Positions 52,710 through 60,734 of a stretch of 64,000 nucleotides of DNA are shown in pieces; positions within the stretch are counted from its first letter, which is position 1; each line of letters starts with the position of its first letter. A model generated the notes under the pieces. The model was not told the origin of the DNA, made no database searches, and worked only from the letters and a program-made list of their open reading frames with translations. This DNA is from Butyrivibrio sp. (lineage in GTDB: Bacteria > Bacillota > Clostridia > Lachnospirales > Lachnospiraceae): the NCBI RefSeq assembly GCF_017940685.1, contig NZ_JAGAYD010000281.1:1-64000 (forward strand), read 5' to 3'. The position numbers were made by a program, and so were the translations under genes.

Positions 52710-54815
52710 ATGAATAATGAAGAACTTATTTTTGAATTTGAAAGTGGAGAAGATGTAGTTAGTGAGAGACTTGAGCTGGCGGCAGACAGGATAAAAGCCA
52801 TGCAGGACGAGTCTCTTTCTAATGATAGGTTCGATGACTATTTTAAAAAGGTGTCAGCCTTTACCAATATGGTCATTGATACTTACAAGTGGGTGCTTGA
52901 TGGCGGCCCTGACAAGGACTCTTTAAATGAGCTTCAAAAGAGAAACAGGATGCTCTTTGAGGACATCCTTCCAGACAACTATGGGAAGAGCTATGGAAAT
53001 CCGGATGTGGCAGTAGAGAAGCTCTCAAAAGATTATGGACAACTCCTTTCAGCTCTTTATTTTGAACTCAGGTCCATGATCGGATATGCATTTGAGGGCA
53101 AGAAGGAAGAGCTTGTAATCCGCATAGAGCTCTTTTTAGAGATCTACGCAGTGTTCGCGGATGCAGATAAAAACGGCGCTTTGCCAAAGGCTGAGGACAT
53201 TAAAAAGATCATGTACTGGTTCTACAGCGATTATGCTGAAGAAGAGAGAATGGCAAGATTTGGAAGTATTGTTGATCCAGGCAACTCATTTTTCAGGGAC
53301 ATAATTATTGGCAGCGACCTTACAGATGTCCGTTATCTCTACAAGTTTGGCGAGTATATTACAGATAATGAGCTTGAAACCGCAAGGCATCTTGCTTCTC
53401 TTTCGAAGGATGAGATAGACAAGATGGCCACCACTTTTACAGAGGGCTACCGCATCGGCTTTGAGATGACAGGCAAGGACATCAACATCAAGAAGACTGC
53501 CTCCATCATCTACAACCTGGGCTTTGAGCTTATTGTGAAAAAAGCTATCGAAAACCTGAAGGCCATTGACCTTGATGCCACCATCTACAGATCAATAACA
53601 AGTACCTTCTATATGGGAGGAAGCGGTTCAAGAAATGCCTGCACTGGCGCAGTTCCAAACAAGCAGTTTGACTACGATCACAAGGATGATGAGGGTCTGT
53701 TCCTTGACAGCCAGCTTATAAACAGAAGGCTCGAGGCCATAAGGGCAGCAGGAGAAAAGTACAAGGATAAGGCAAGAGTCTTTGGAGGCCCTGCAGTAAT
53801 AGAGGTGTTTGGTGAAACTCCTTTTTCACCAGTGCCCAAGGAAAATGCAGTTCATCTTAGCCCTTCTCAAAAGAAGATGGTAAGCGAATACAAGATCCAG
53901 GCTTCTCTTATCCAGAATGAATATATTATAGGAAAAGAGAGAAGCTTTACCATTATCTCTTTCCCAATCCCGGAGATCGGCGATAATTTCAAGACCATAT
54001 TTGATGAGATAGTAAGGATCAACACTTTAGATTACAAGTTATATCAGACTATTCAGCAGAAACTTGTGGATGCACTGGATGAAGCTGAATATGTGCTGGT
54101 TAAGGGAATGGGCGACAATCATACTGATATGAAGGTATGCTTACGAAAACTCCAGGATAAGTCCAGGGAGACCAACTTCGAAAACTGCGTGGCAGATGTA
54201 AATATCCCTGTTGGAGAGGTGTTCACATCTCCAAGGCTCACAGGTACAGAGGGCGTTCTTCATGTGACCGGAGTTTATCTTGAGGGACTTTTCTTTAAGA
54301 ATCTTGAGATCCGCTTCAAAGATGGCTGCACAACAACATACACCTGCAGCAATTTTGAAGATGAAGCGGAAAATAAAAAGTATATCGAGGATAACATCCT
54401 GTTTAACCACAAGATGCTGCCTATAGGAGAGTTTGCAATAGGAACCAACACACTGGCTTATGTCATTGCAAGGAAGTATGGAATAGAAGAAAAGCTTCCG
54501 ATCCTCATTGCAGAAAAGACAGGACCACACTTTGCTGTTGGCGATACCTGCTACTCCTATGAGGAGGACAATGTGACCTATAACCCTGATGGCAAGGCTA
54601 TTGTGGCAAGAGAGAATGAGATTTCCTGTAAGAGAAAAGAAAACCCGAAGGAAGCTTACTTTAGCTGCCACACTGACATCACAATTCCCTATGATGAACT
54701 TGGAGAAATAAGGGCAGTCAGAGAGGATGGAAGCAGCGTAGTCATCATAGATAAAGGGCGCTTCGTTCTTCCTGGAACAGAGGAACTTAACAAGCCACTT
54801 GATGGCGAGTTTTAA
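52710..54815 (+). CDS. M29-like metallo-aminopeptidase with long N-terminal extension
   Basis: 701 residues. The C-terminal half matches the M29 (AmpS/AmpT) family: PVGEVFTSPRLTGTEGV, GEFAIGTNTL, EKTGPHFAVGDTCY and YFSCHTDITIPY supply the expected Glu, Glu, His and His/Asp metal ligands. Family enzymes are Co/Zn aminopeptidases of about 400 residues. Here about 300 extra residues precede the domain and are helical with no recognised motif (FESGEDVVSERLELAADRIK start). ATG 52710 is preferred; a TTG at 52704 overlapping the previous stop is an alternative. It lies just upstream of purE and is probably co-transcribed with pyrE. Confidence 0.8.
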   Translation: MNNEELIFEFESGEDVVSERLELAADRIKAMQDESLSNDRFDDYFKKVSAFTNMVIDTYKWVLDGGPDKDSLNELQKRNRMLFEDILPDNYGKSYGNPDVAVEKLSKDYGQLLSALYFELRSMIGYAFEGKKEELVIRIELFLEIYAVFADADKNGALPKAEDIKKIMYWFYSDYAEEERMARFGSIVDPGNSFFRDIIIGSDLTDVRYLYKFGEYITDNELETARHLASLSKDEIDKMATTFTEGYRIGFEMTGKDINIKKTASIIYNLGFELIVKKAIENLKAIDLDATIYRSITSTFYMGGSGSRNACTGAVPNKQFDYDHKDDEGLFLDSQLINRRLEAIRAAGEKYKDKARVFGGPAVIEVFGETPFSPVPKENAVHLSPSQKKMVSEYKIQASLIQNEYIIGKERSFTIISFPIPEIGDNFKTIFDEIVRINTLDYKLYQTIQQKLVDALDEAEYVLVKGMGDNHTDMKVCLRKLQDKSRETNFENCVADVNIPVGEVFTSPRLTGTEGVLHVTGVYLEGLFFKNLEIRFKDGCTTTYTCSNFEDEAENKKYIEDNILFNHKMLPIGEFAIGTNTLAYVIARKYGIEEKLPILIAEKTGPHFAVGDTCYSYEEDNVTYNPDGKAIVARENEISCKRKENPKEAYFSCHTDITIPYDELGEIRAVREDGSSVVIIDKGRFVLPGTEELNKPLDGEF

Positions 54816-54844
54816 ATGTTAAATTTTTTGTAAATAATCTAGCA

Positions 54845-54886
54845 CAATATTTAGTATTATGGTATGATATGACCGACTAAATATTG
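54845..54886 (+). promoter_or_regulatory. Inverted repeat around a -10-like box upstream of purE
   Basis: CAATATTTAGT (54845-54855) and ACTAAATATTG (54876-54886) form a perfect 11-bp inverted repeat with a 20-nt centre. A -10-like TATGAT (54863-54868) lies inside that centre; no good -35 is visible. This is a candidate operator for the purE-purD genes. It does not look like a known PurBox. Confidence 0.5.
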
Positions 54887-54920
54887 AAATTATCAGCACA
54901 AGGCTTTTATAGGAGGCACA

Positions 54921-55424
54921 ATGGCACAGGTTGGAATAGTAATGGGAAGCGATTCAGATATGCCAGTTATGAGCAAGGCTGCAGATATTTTGGAGCAGCT
55001 TGGCATATCCTATGAGATGAGGATCATCTCAGCACACAGAGAGCCGGATGAGTTCTTTGAATATGCGAAAACAGCAGAGGATAAAGGCTTTAAGGTTATC
55101 ATAGCAGGAGCTGGTATGGCAGCACACCTTCCTGGTATGTGCGCAGCTATTTTCCCAATGCCGGTCATCGGTATTCCAATGCACACAACTTCCCTTGGAG
55201 GAAGAGATTCTTTATACAGCATAGTGCAGATGCCTTCAGGTATTCCTGTGGCAACAGTGGCTATTAACGGAGGCGCAAATGCAGGCCTTCTTGCTGCCAA
55301 GATCCTGGCAACATCAGATCCTGAGCTTCTTAAAAAGCTCAAGGACTACAGCGCATCACTTAAGGATCAGGTAGTGGCCAAGGATAAGAAACTTCAGGAA
55401 GTTGGCTATAAAAATTACAATTAA
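54921..55424 (+). CDS. purE: N5-carboxyaminoimidazole ribonucleotide mutase
   Basis: 167 residues, class I PurE: VGIVMGSDSDMPVMSKAADIL, RIISAHREPDEF, GAGMAAHLPGMCAA and IPMHTTSLGG. It moves the carboxyl group to make CAIR in purine synthesis. AGGAGG stands before the ATG. First gene of a purE-purM-purN-purD run. Confidence 0.96.
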   Translation: MAQVGIVMGSDSDMPVMSKAADILEQLGISYEMRIISAHREPDEFFEYAKTAEDKGFKVIIAGAGMAAHLPGMCAAIFPMPVIGIPMHTTSLGGRDSLYSIVQMPSGIPVATVAINGGANAGLLAAKILATSDPELLKKLKDYSASLKDQVVAKDKKLQEVGYKNYN

Positions 55425-55470
55425 ATATAGAAACATATCATTACAAACGTAGTAAGGAAAGGGAGAGCAC

Positions 55471-56502
55471 ATGGCACTGGATTACAAAAAGGCGGGAGTT
55501 GATATCGAGGCAGGCTACAAGTCTGTTGAACTTATTAAGGGATATGTTAAAGAGACGATGAGACCTGAAGTACTTGGAGGTCTTGGCGGCTTCTCCGGAG
55601 CATTTTCCATGAAGGATATTAAGAACATGGAGGACCCGGTTCTTTTATCCGGAACAGACGGCGTAGGAACCAAGATCAAGCTGGCATTTCTTTTAGATAA
55701 GCACGACACCATCGGAATTGATGCTGTGGCAATGTGTGTGAATGATGTGGCATGTGCAGGCGGAGAACCTTTATTTTTCCTGGATTATATAGCATGTGGC
55801 AAGAACTATCCTGAGAAGATAGCTGCCATTGTAAAGGGAGTTGCTGAAGGCTGCAAGCAGTCTGATTGTGCACTTATAGGCGGCGAAACTGCTGAGCATC
55901 CAGGGCTTATGCCTGAGGATGAGTACGACGTAGCAGGATTTACTGTTGGCGTTGTAGACAGAAAAGACATGATCGATGGCTCTACCATTAAGGACGGAGA
56001 CGTTCTTATCGGTGTTGCAAGTAGCGGCGTTCATTCAAATGGCTTTTCACTTGTAAGAAAGGTCTTTGATATGACAAAAGAGAGCCTTGAAACTTACTAC
56101 GATGAACTTGGAATGACTCTTGGTGAGTGTCTTCTTACACCAACCAGGATTTATGTACATATGATGAAGTCCCTTAAGAATGCAGGGGTTAAGGTTAAGG
56201 GCTGCAGCCATATCACAGGCGGCGGTTTTTACGAGAACATCCCAAGGATGCTTCCAGACGGGATCAAGGCAGTTGTTGAAAAGAATAGCTACGACATCCC
56301 ACCAATCTTTAAGCTCATGCAGAAAAAGGGCCAGATTGAGGAACAGATGATGTACAACACCTACAATATGGGACTTGGAATGGTTCTTGCTGTTGATCCT
56401 GCAGACGTAGATACAGCACTTAAGGCTATCGAGGCAGCAGGCGACAAGGCATGGGTAGTTGGAAAGGCAGCTAGCGGCGAAAAGGGTGTAGAATTACTGT
56501 AA
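55471..56502 (+). CDS. purM: Phosphoribosylformylglycinamidine cyclo-ligase (AIR synthetase)
   Basis: 343 residues with full family length: YKSVELIKGYVKET, the ATP-binding DPVLLSGTDGVGTKIKLA, CVNDVACAGGEPLFFLDYIA, and GCSHITGGGFYENIPRML. It closes the imidazole ring to AIR. It starts 46 nt after purE. Confidence 0.96.
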   Translation: MALDYKKAGVDIEAGYKSVELIKGYVKETMRPEVLGGLGGFSGAFSMKDIKNMEDPVLLSGTDGVGTKIKLAFLLDKHDTIGIDAVAMCVNDVACAGGEPLFFLDYIACGKNYPEKIAAIVKGVAEGCKQSDCALIGGETAEHPGLMPEDEYDVAGFTVGVVDRKDMIDGSTIKDGDVLIGVASSGVHSNGFSLVRKVFDMTKESLETYYDELGMTLGECLLTPTRIYVHMMKSLKNAGVKVKGCSHITGGGFYENIPRMLPDGIKAVVEKNSYDIPPIFKLMQKKGQIEEQMMYNTYNMGLGMVLAVDPADVDTALKAIEAAGDKAWVVGKAASGEKGVELL

Positions 56503-56563
56503 TGATGTATATGCAGCCCGAATCACATGCTGATGAGGGCGTGAGAAAATGATACGAATGTGA

Positions 56564-56601
56564 GCCTGCTCCTTTGCCAAAGGCAACTTTAATGAGCAGG
56601 C
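56564..56601 (+). ncRNA. Hairpin in the purM-purN gap
   Basis: GCCTGCTC (56564-56571) pairs with GAGCAGGC (56594-56601); the loop holds a smaller TTTGCC/GGCAA pairing. No T-run follows. It lies in the 127-nt gap between purM and purN and may be a processing site or a leader structure for purN. Confidence 0.45.
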
Positions 56602-56629
56602 GATCAGGTTTGCGAAGGAACAGAGCAAA

Positions 56630-57280
56630 ATGAAGATAGCTGTACTTGTGTCTGGAGGCGGAACCAATCTTCAGGCCATAATAGATGGAATAAATAATGG
56701 AACTATCACTAATACAGAGATTTGCCTTGTGTATTCCAATAACCCTGGAGCATACGCTCTTGAGAGAGCTAAAAAGGCTGGAATACCAAGCGTTTGCAAG
56801 TCACCCAAGGACTATGAGACAAGGGATGCTTTCAACGAAGCTCTTTTACAGACCCTTGTGGATGCAGATCCTGACCTCATCGTTTTAGCTGGATGTCTTG
56901 TGGTTATTCCAGAGAGCGTAGTTAAGAGATTTCAGGGAAGGATCATCAATATCCATCCATCTCTTATCCCATCATTTTGCGGAACGGGATTTTACGGACT
57001 TAAAGTACACGAGAAGGCTCTTGAAAGAGGCGTAAGGGTTTCTGGCGCCACTGTTCATTTTGTTGATGAGGGCACAGACACAGGTCCTATCATCTTACAG
57101 AAGCCTGTAATGATAAGAGATGATGACACAGCGAAAACTCTTCAGCAGCGCATTATGGAGCAGGCTGAGTGGAAGATACTTCCAATGGCTATTGATCTTA
57201 TTGCTAACGGCAAGGTAAGTATTACAGATGGTCATGTAGTGATTGATGGTTATGATGACAAGGTTCTCTCAGAACTATAA
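56630..57280 (+). CDS. purN: Phosphoribosylglycinamide formyltransferase
   Basis: 216 residues: VLVSGGGTNLQAIIDGI, the formyl-THF region INIHPSLIPSFCGTGFYGLKVHEKALERG, and SGATVHFVDEGTDTGPII. The catalytic His/Asp pair is in HPSL and DEGTDTG. Transfers a formyl group to GAR. It precedes purD by 29 nt with AGAGG before the next ATG. Confidence 0.96.
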   Translation: MKIAVLVSGGGTNLQAIIDGINNGTITNTEICLVYSNNPGAYALERAKKAGIPSVCKSPKDYETRDAFNEALLQTLVDADPDLIVLAGCLVVIPESVVKRFQGRIINIHPSLIPSFCGTGFYGLKVHEKALERGVRVSGATVHFVDEGTDTGPIILQKPVMIRDDDTAKTLQQRIMEQAEWKILPMAIDLIANGKVSITDGHVVIDGYDDKVLSEL

Positions 57281-57309
57281 ATGGGGATAATAGAGGAAAG
57301 AGGCTAGGT

Positions 57310-58587
57310 ATGAAAGTTTTGATCGTTGGTGGAGGCGGAAGAGAGCATGCAATTGCTGAAGCCGTATCCAGGAGTAAGCAGGTAGACAAGATTTACTGTG
57401 CGCCGGGTAATGGCGGAATTGCGGAGCTTGCTGAGTGCGTTCCGATAACTCCAATGGAGTTTGATAAACTTGTTGCTTTTGCAAAAGAAAACAAGATTGA
57501 CCTTACAATCGTTGGCATGGACGATCCACTGGTTGGAGGAATCGTTGATGCATTTGAGGCTGAGGGCCTTAGGGTATTTGGACCAAGAAAGAACGCAGCT
57601 ATCCTTGAGGGAAGCAAAGCTTTTTCCAAGGACCTTATGAAAAAGTATGGTATTCCTACAGCTGCCTATGAGACCTTTGATGATCCTGCAAAGGCTCTTT
57701 CATATCTTGAAAATGCCAAGTTCCCAATTGTCTTAAAGGCAGATGGACTGGCTCTTGGAAAGGGCGTTCTTATCTGTAACGACCTTGAAGAAGCAAAGGC
57801 CGGTGTAAAAGAGATCATGGAAGATAAGAAGTTTGGCTCAGCAGGTAACCACATGGTTATTGAAGAGTTCATGACAGGCCGTGAAGTTTCAGTTCTTTCT
57901 TTTGTTGATGGTAAGACCTACAAGCTTATGAGTAGCGCGCAGGACCACAAGAGAGCTGGCGATGGAGATACAGGACTTAACACTGGCGGAATGGGTAATT
58001 TTTCACCAAGTCCTTTCTATACAGAGGAAGTAGATAAGTTCTGCAGAGAACATATCTATGGCAAGACTGTTGAGGCTATGGCCAAGGAAGGCAGGGAGTT
58101 TAAGGGAGTTATCTTCTTTGGACTTATGCTTACTGAGGATGGCCCTAAGGTACTTGAGTACAATGCAAGATTTGGAGATCCTGAAGCTCAGGTGGTGCTT
58201 CCAAGACTTAAAACTGATATAATCGATGTTTGTAATGCATGCATAGATGGAACACTTGGTAGTCTTGATCTTGACTTTGAGGATAAGGCTGCAGTGTGCG
58301 TTGTCCTTGCAAGTGATGGATATCCACTTAGCTATGAGAAGGGCAAGCTCATAAGAGGACTTGAAAACTTTAAGGGCAAGGAAGGCTATTATTGTTTCCA
58401 TGCTGGCACCAAGGCTACTCCTGAAGGAATAGTGACAAATGGTGGCAGAGTACTTGGCATAACAGCTAAAGGTGACACTCTGAAAGAGGCCCGTGCAAAA
58501 GCATATGAGGCTACAGAGTGGGTAGACTTTGATAATAAATACATGCGCCATGATATTGGTAAGGCGATCGATGAAACGGAGGAGTAA
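57310..58587 (+). CDS. purD: Phosphoribosylamine-glycine ligase
   Basis: 425 residues, ATP-grasp enzyme: VLIVGGGGREHAIAEAVSRS, KADGLALGKGV, GDGDTGLNTGGMGNFSP and KVLEYNARFGDPEAQVVLPRL. Makes GAR from phosphoribosylamine and glycine. The next gene starts 3 nt after its stop, suggesting read-through into the SH3 protein gene. Confidence 0.96.
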   Translation: MKVLIVGGGGREHAIAEAVSRSKQVDKIYCAPGNGGIAELAECVPITPMEFDKLVAFAKENKIDLTIVGMDDPLVGGIVDAFEAEGLRVFGPRKNAAILEGSKAFSKDLMKKYGIPTAAYETFDDPAKALSYLENAKFPIVLKADGLALGKGVLICNDLEEAKAGVKEIMEDKKFGSAGNHMVIEEFMTGREVSVLSFVDGKTYKLMSSAQDHKRAGDGDTGLNTGGMGNFSPSPFYTEEVDKFCREHIYGKTVEAMAKEGREFKGVIFFGLMLTEDGPKVLEYNARFGDPEAQVVLPRLKTDIIDVCNACIDGTLGSLDLDFEDKAAVCVVLASDGYPLSYEKGKLIRGLENFKGKEGYYCFHAGTKATPEGIVTNGGRVLGITAKGDTLKEARAKAYEATEWVDFDNKYMRHDIGKAIDETEE

Positions 58588-58590
58588 GGT

Positions 58591-60069
58591 ATGAAAAATC
58601 TAAGAAAGAGAGTATTGTCACTTGGGCTGTCAGTTATAGTTTCAGCAGCCGTTTTCGTATCAGCAGGCCTCTCAGCTTATGCTTATACTGAGACTACTGG
58701 TACTGTCAGTCAGGATAATGTAAAGGTACGTGAATCTGCCAGCACAACTTCCGCTCAGGTATCAAGCCTCAAAAAAGGCAATACAATTGAAATTGTGGAT
58801 GAGGCTACAGATGCTTCAGGATATGTATGGTACAAGATCCGTGTAAATAAGAGCGAGTATGGATATGTAAGAAGTGATCTTGTTTCCAAGGCAGGTGGAT
58901 CTTCTTCATCATCTTCATCAACAACATCTAATGAATCTCAGTCTAATGCAGCTGCAGCAGAGCAGCTTCCAGCAACTACTGCAACAGCTGTTGATGCTAA
59001 GAGCGCTACCATTACAGAAGAGAGCGTCAATGTTCGTGAGGGTGCAGGCACCAAGTACAATTCAGTCGGTAAAGTTACTAAGGGTGATACAGTTACAATT
59101 ACTGGTGAAGCCACTGGAACAGACAATAAGACCTGGTATCAGGTTACATTTGGTAGCAGCAACAAGACAGGATATGTAAGAAGCGACCTTTTACAGGTAA
59201 GTGAAGCAGCCCCTGAGGAAACTACAGAAGGCGGCGAGGGCGCTGAGGGAGCAGAAGGAGAAGGTGAAGCTACTGAGACTCCAGAAGAGAGCGAAGCTTC
59301 AGAAGAGGAAAATAATGACCCTGCAGTAACAAGTGAAGCTGGTGACGGCCACTACTCACTGGTTTATCTTACAGATGATGAGAGCGGAGAACCTATCTGG
59401 TATCTCTATGACAACATAGAAGGCTACAGAGTTAAGGTCAATGAACTTATTGACGCAGCTAAGTCAAGTGATGAGGTCAACAAGCTTGTTAAGACTAACA
59501 ACAACTACAAGACAATCCTTATAATCCTTGCTGTAGTTATAGCAGCACTGGTTATCGGACTTATAATAATGGCTCTTAAGCTCAGGGATTCTCTGTACTA
59601 TGAAGATGAAGAGGATGAGCAGGAATATGACCGCTATGCTCAGCAGAGAAGAAGGGCAAGACCTGACGACGATGAAGAAGAGGATGAGCGTCCTCAGAGA
59701 CGCGTAAGACCTTCTGATGAAAGAACTGTAAGACCAAACCGTGATGAGGATCCAAGGGCCGCAAGGGCAACCAGACAGCCAAGAAGAGATGAGGATGCTG
59801 AGGATAGGCCTGTTAGACCAAGAAGACCAGTAAGCGCTTCTGATGATGAACAGCGCCAGGCAAGACCATCAAGACCTGTAAGAAGGGATGATGAGGACAG
59901 ACCAGTAAGACCAAGAAGACCTGAGGGCGATGCTGATGGCAGAAGAAGCTATCGCGATGCTGATGCTGAGGCTCCTGTCAAGGAAACTCCAAAGCGCAGA
60001 GCCAAGAACTTCATCGGGGATGAGGATGATTTTGAGTTCGAATTCCTTGATCTTGATGATGATAAATAA
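58591..60069 (+). CDS. Secreted/membrane protein with two SH3 domains and Arg/Asp-rich tail
   Basis: 492 residues. Signal or anchor (about 10-32; LGLSVIVSAAVFVSAGLSAYA), then two bacterial SH3 domains (about 35-95, with GTVSQDNVKVRESASTTSAQ and YGYVRSDLV; about 135-195, with ESVNVREGAGTKYNSVGKV and TGYVRSDLL). A Glu-rich linker, one membrane helix (TILIILAVVIAALVIGLIIMALKL, about 309-332) and a tail of about 160 residues dominated by Arg, Asp, Glu and Pro (RPVRRDDEDRPVRPRRPEG) follow. The tail is probably cytoplasmic and disordered and may bind nucleic acid or acidic partners. Followed by a terminator. Confidence 0.82.
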   Translation: MKNLRKRVLSLGLSVIVSAAVFVSAGLSAYAYTETTGTVSQDNVKVRESASTTSAQVSSLKKGNTIEIVDEATDASGYVWYKIRVNKSEYGYVRSDLVSKAGGSSSSSSSTTSNESQSNAAAAEQLPATTATAVDAKSATITEESVNVREGAGTKYNSVGKVTKGDTVTITGEATGTDNKTWYQVTFGSSNKTGYVRSDLLQVSEAAPEETTEGGEGAEGAEGEGEATETPEESEASEEENNDPAVTSEAGDGHYSLVYLTDDESGEPIWYLYDNIEGYRVKVNELIDAAKSSDEVNKLVKTNNNYKTILIILAVVIAALVIGLIIMALKLRDSLYYEDEEDEQEYDRYAQQRRRARPDDDEEEDERPQRRVRPSDERTVRPNRDEDPRAARATRQPRRDEDAEDRPVRPRRPVSASDDEQRQARPSRPVRRDDEDRPVRPRRPEGDADGRRSYRDADAEAPVKETPKRRAKNFIGDEDDFEFEFLDLDDDK

Positions 60070-60080
60070 TTGAATTTATA

Positions 60081-60128
60081 GACAACGCTTTTTATCCGAA
60101 AATTTTTCGAAAAGGCGTTGTCTTTTTT
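60081..60128 (+). terminator. Terminator after the SH3 protein gene
   Basis: GACAACGC (60081-60088) pairs with GCGTTGTC (60115-60122), extended by T/A pairs and an inner CGAAAATTTTTCG-type hairpin, then a T6 run to 60128. Confidence 0.88.
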
Positions 60129-60151
60129 ATAAAAATTCAGAAAGTCTTAAT

Positions 60152-60189
60152 AAAGGGCGCGGTACAAGCCCTTTTGCCTATGATATACT
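60152..60189 (+). promoter_or_regulatory. Extended -10 promoter-like site with inverted repeat
   Basis: TGATATACT (60181-60189) is an extended -10 box. Just upstream AAGGGC (60153-60158) and GCCCTT (60168-60173) form an inverted repeat over the -35 position. AAAGGGCGCGG (60152-60162) recurs at 60466-60476 upstream of the next peptide gene. Possible second promoter for GG3 under repressor control. Confidence 0.4.
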
Positions 60190-60207
60190 TTTTACAAGAA
60201 AAAGTTT

Positions 60208-60235
60208 TGCCATTAGTGTCAGAAGTTCGTATAAA
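60208..60235 (+). promoter_or_regulatory. Promoter P4 of the shared TGCC/CGTATAAA class
   Basis: TGCC (60208-60211) and CGTATAAA (60228-60235) with a 16-nt spacer, in the context TTTTGCCATTA and CGTATAAATAA. It precedes GG peptide 3 by 41 nt, matching the layout of P1 before GG peptide 1. Confidence 0.65.
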
Positions 60236-60276
60236 TAATCAGATACAGATATATGAATTCCGAGGAGGTAACGATC

Positions 60277-60462
60277 ATGGGAGATAAGAAGGATAATACT
60301 TTATTAAATGAGCAGGCTCTTTCAGAGGATGAGCTTAATGAGGTAACTGCAGGTTTCAATTTTTCCAGCATATATAGTTTTTTAGGTTCTTTGTTTAAAA
60401 CAAAATCTGTACAAACATCTTCAGAAAGGGCAGGACTTACAAGACCGGATCCTAGTGACTGA
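60277..60462 (+). CDS. Double-glycine-type leader peptide GG3 (61 aa)
   Basis: Leader LLNEQALSEDELNEVTAGF has the double-glycine pattern with Ala-Gly at the cut site. The predicted mature part is about 28 residues, with a hydrophobic FNFSSIYSFLGSLF and a tail SERAGLTRPDPSD. The tail shares AGLTRP with the next peptide. GAGGAGG (60262-60268) fixes ATG 60277; the in-frame ATG at 60253 lies before the ribosome site. Confidence 0.75.
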   Translation: MGDKKDNTLLNEQALSEDELNEVTAGFNFSSIYSFLGSLFKTKSVQTSSERAGLTRPDPSD

Positions 60463-60516
60463 TCCAAAGGGCGCGGAGGATTTGATTGTAGATAATAATT
60501 CTTTGTGCGAGGTATA

Positions 60517-60678
60517 ATGACTATGGAATTATTTAAAAAAAATGAAAACGAAAAAAAGAATAGGAATGAAAAGTTTCTTGATCTGAATACAGAAAAAACA
60601 CTGTCTGATGAAGATCTTGATAAAGTAGCCGGAGGCTTTGGTGAAATTAAAGCTGGACTGACAAGACCTAAGAAATAA
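60517..60678 (+). CDS. Double-glycine leader peptide GG4 (53 aa)
   Basis: Small ORF. A charged N-terminus is followed by the leader KTLSDEDLDKVAGGFG and a short mature part EIKAGLTRPKK of about 12 residues. AGLTRP is shared with GG3, so the two are sister peptides. GAGG (60509-60512) serves as ribosome site; ATG 60517 or ATG 60523 may be used. The phosphatase gene starts 56 nt downstream. Such a short product suits a pheromone or signalling peptide; this is inference. Confidence 0.7.
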   Translation: MTMELFKKNENEKKNRNEKFLDLNTEKTLSDEDLDKVAGGFGEIKAGLTRPKK

Positions 60679-60734
60679 TGTTAATAGTTTTTATTTAAGC
60701 CTATACATTCTTACTTACAACGGGGGACCTACAT

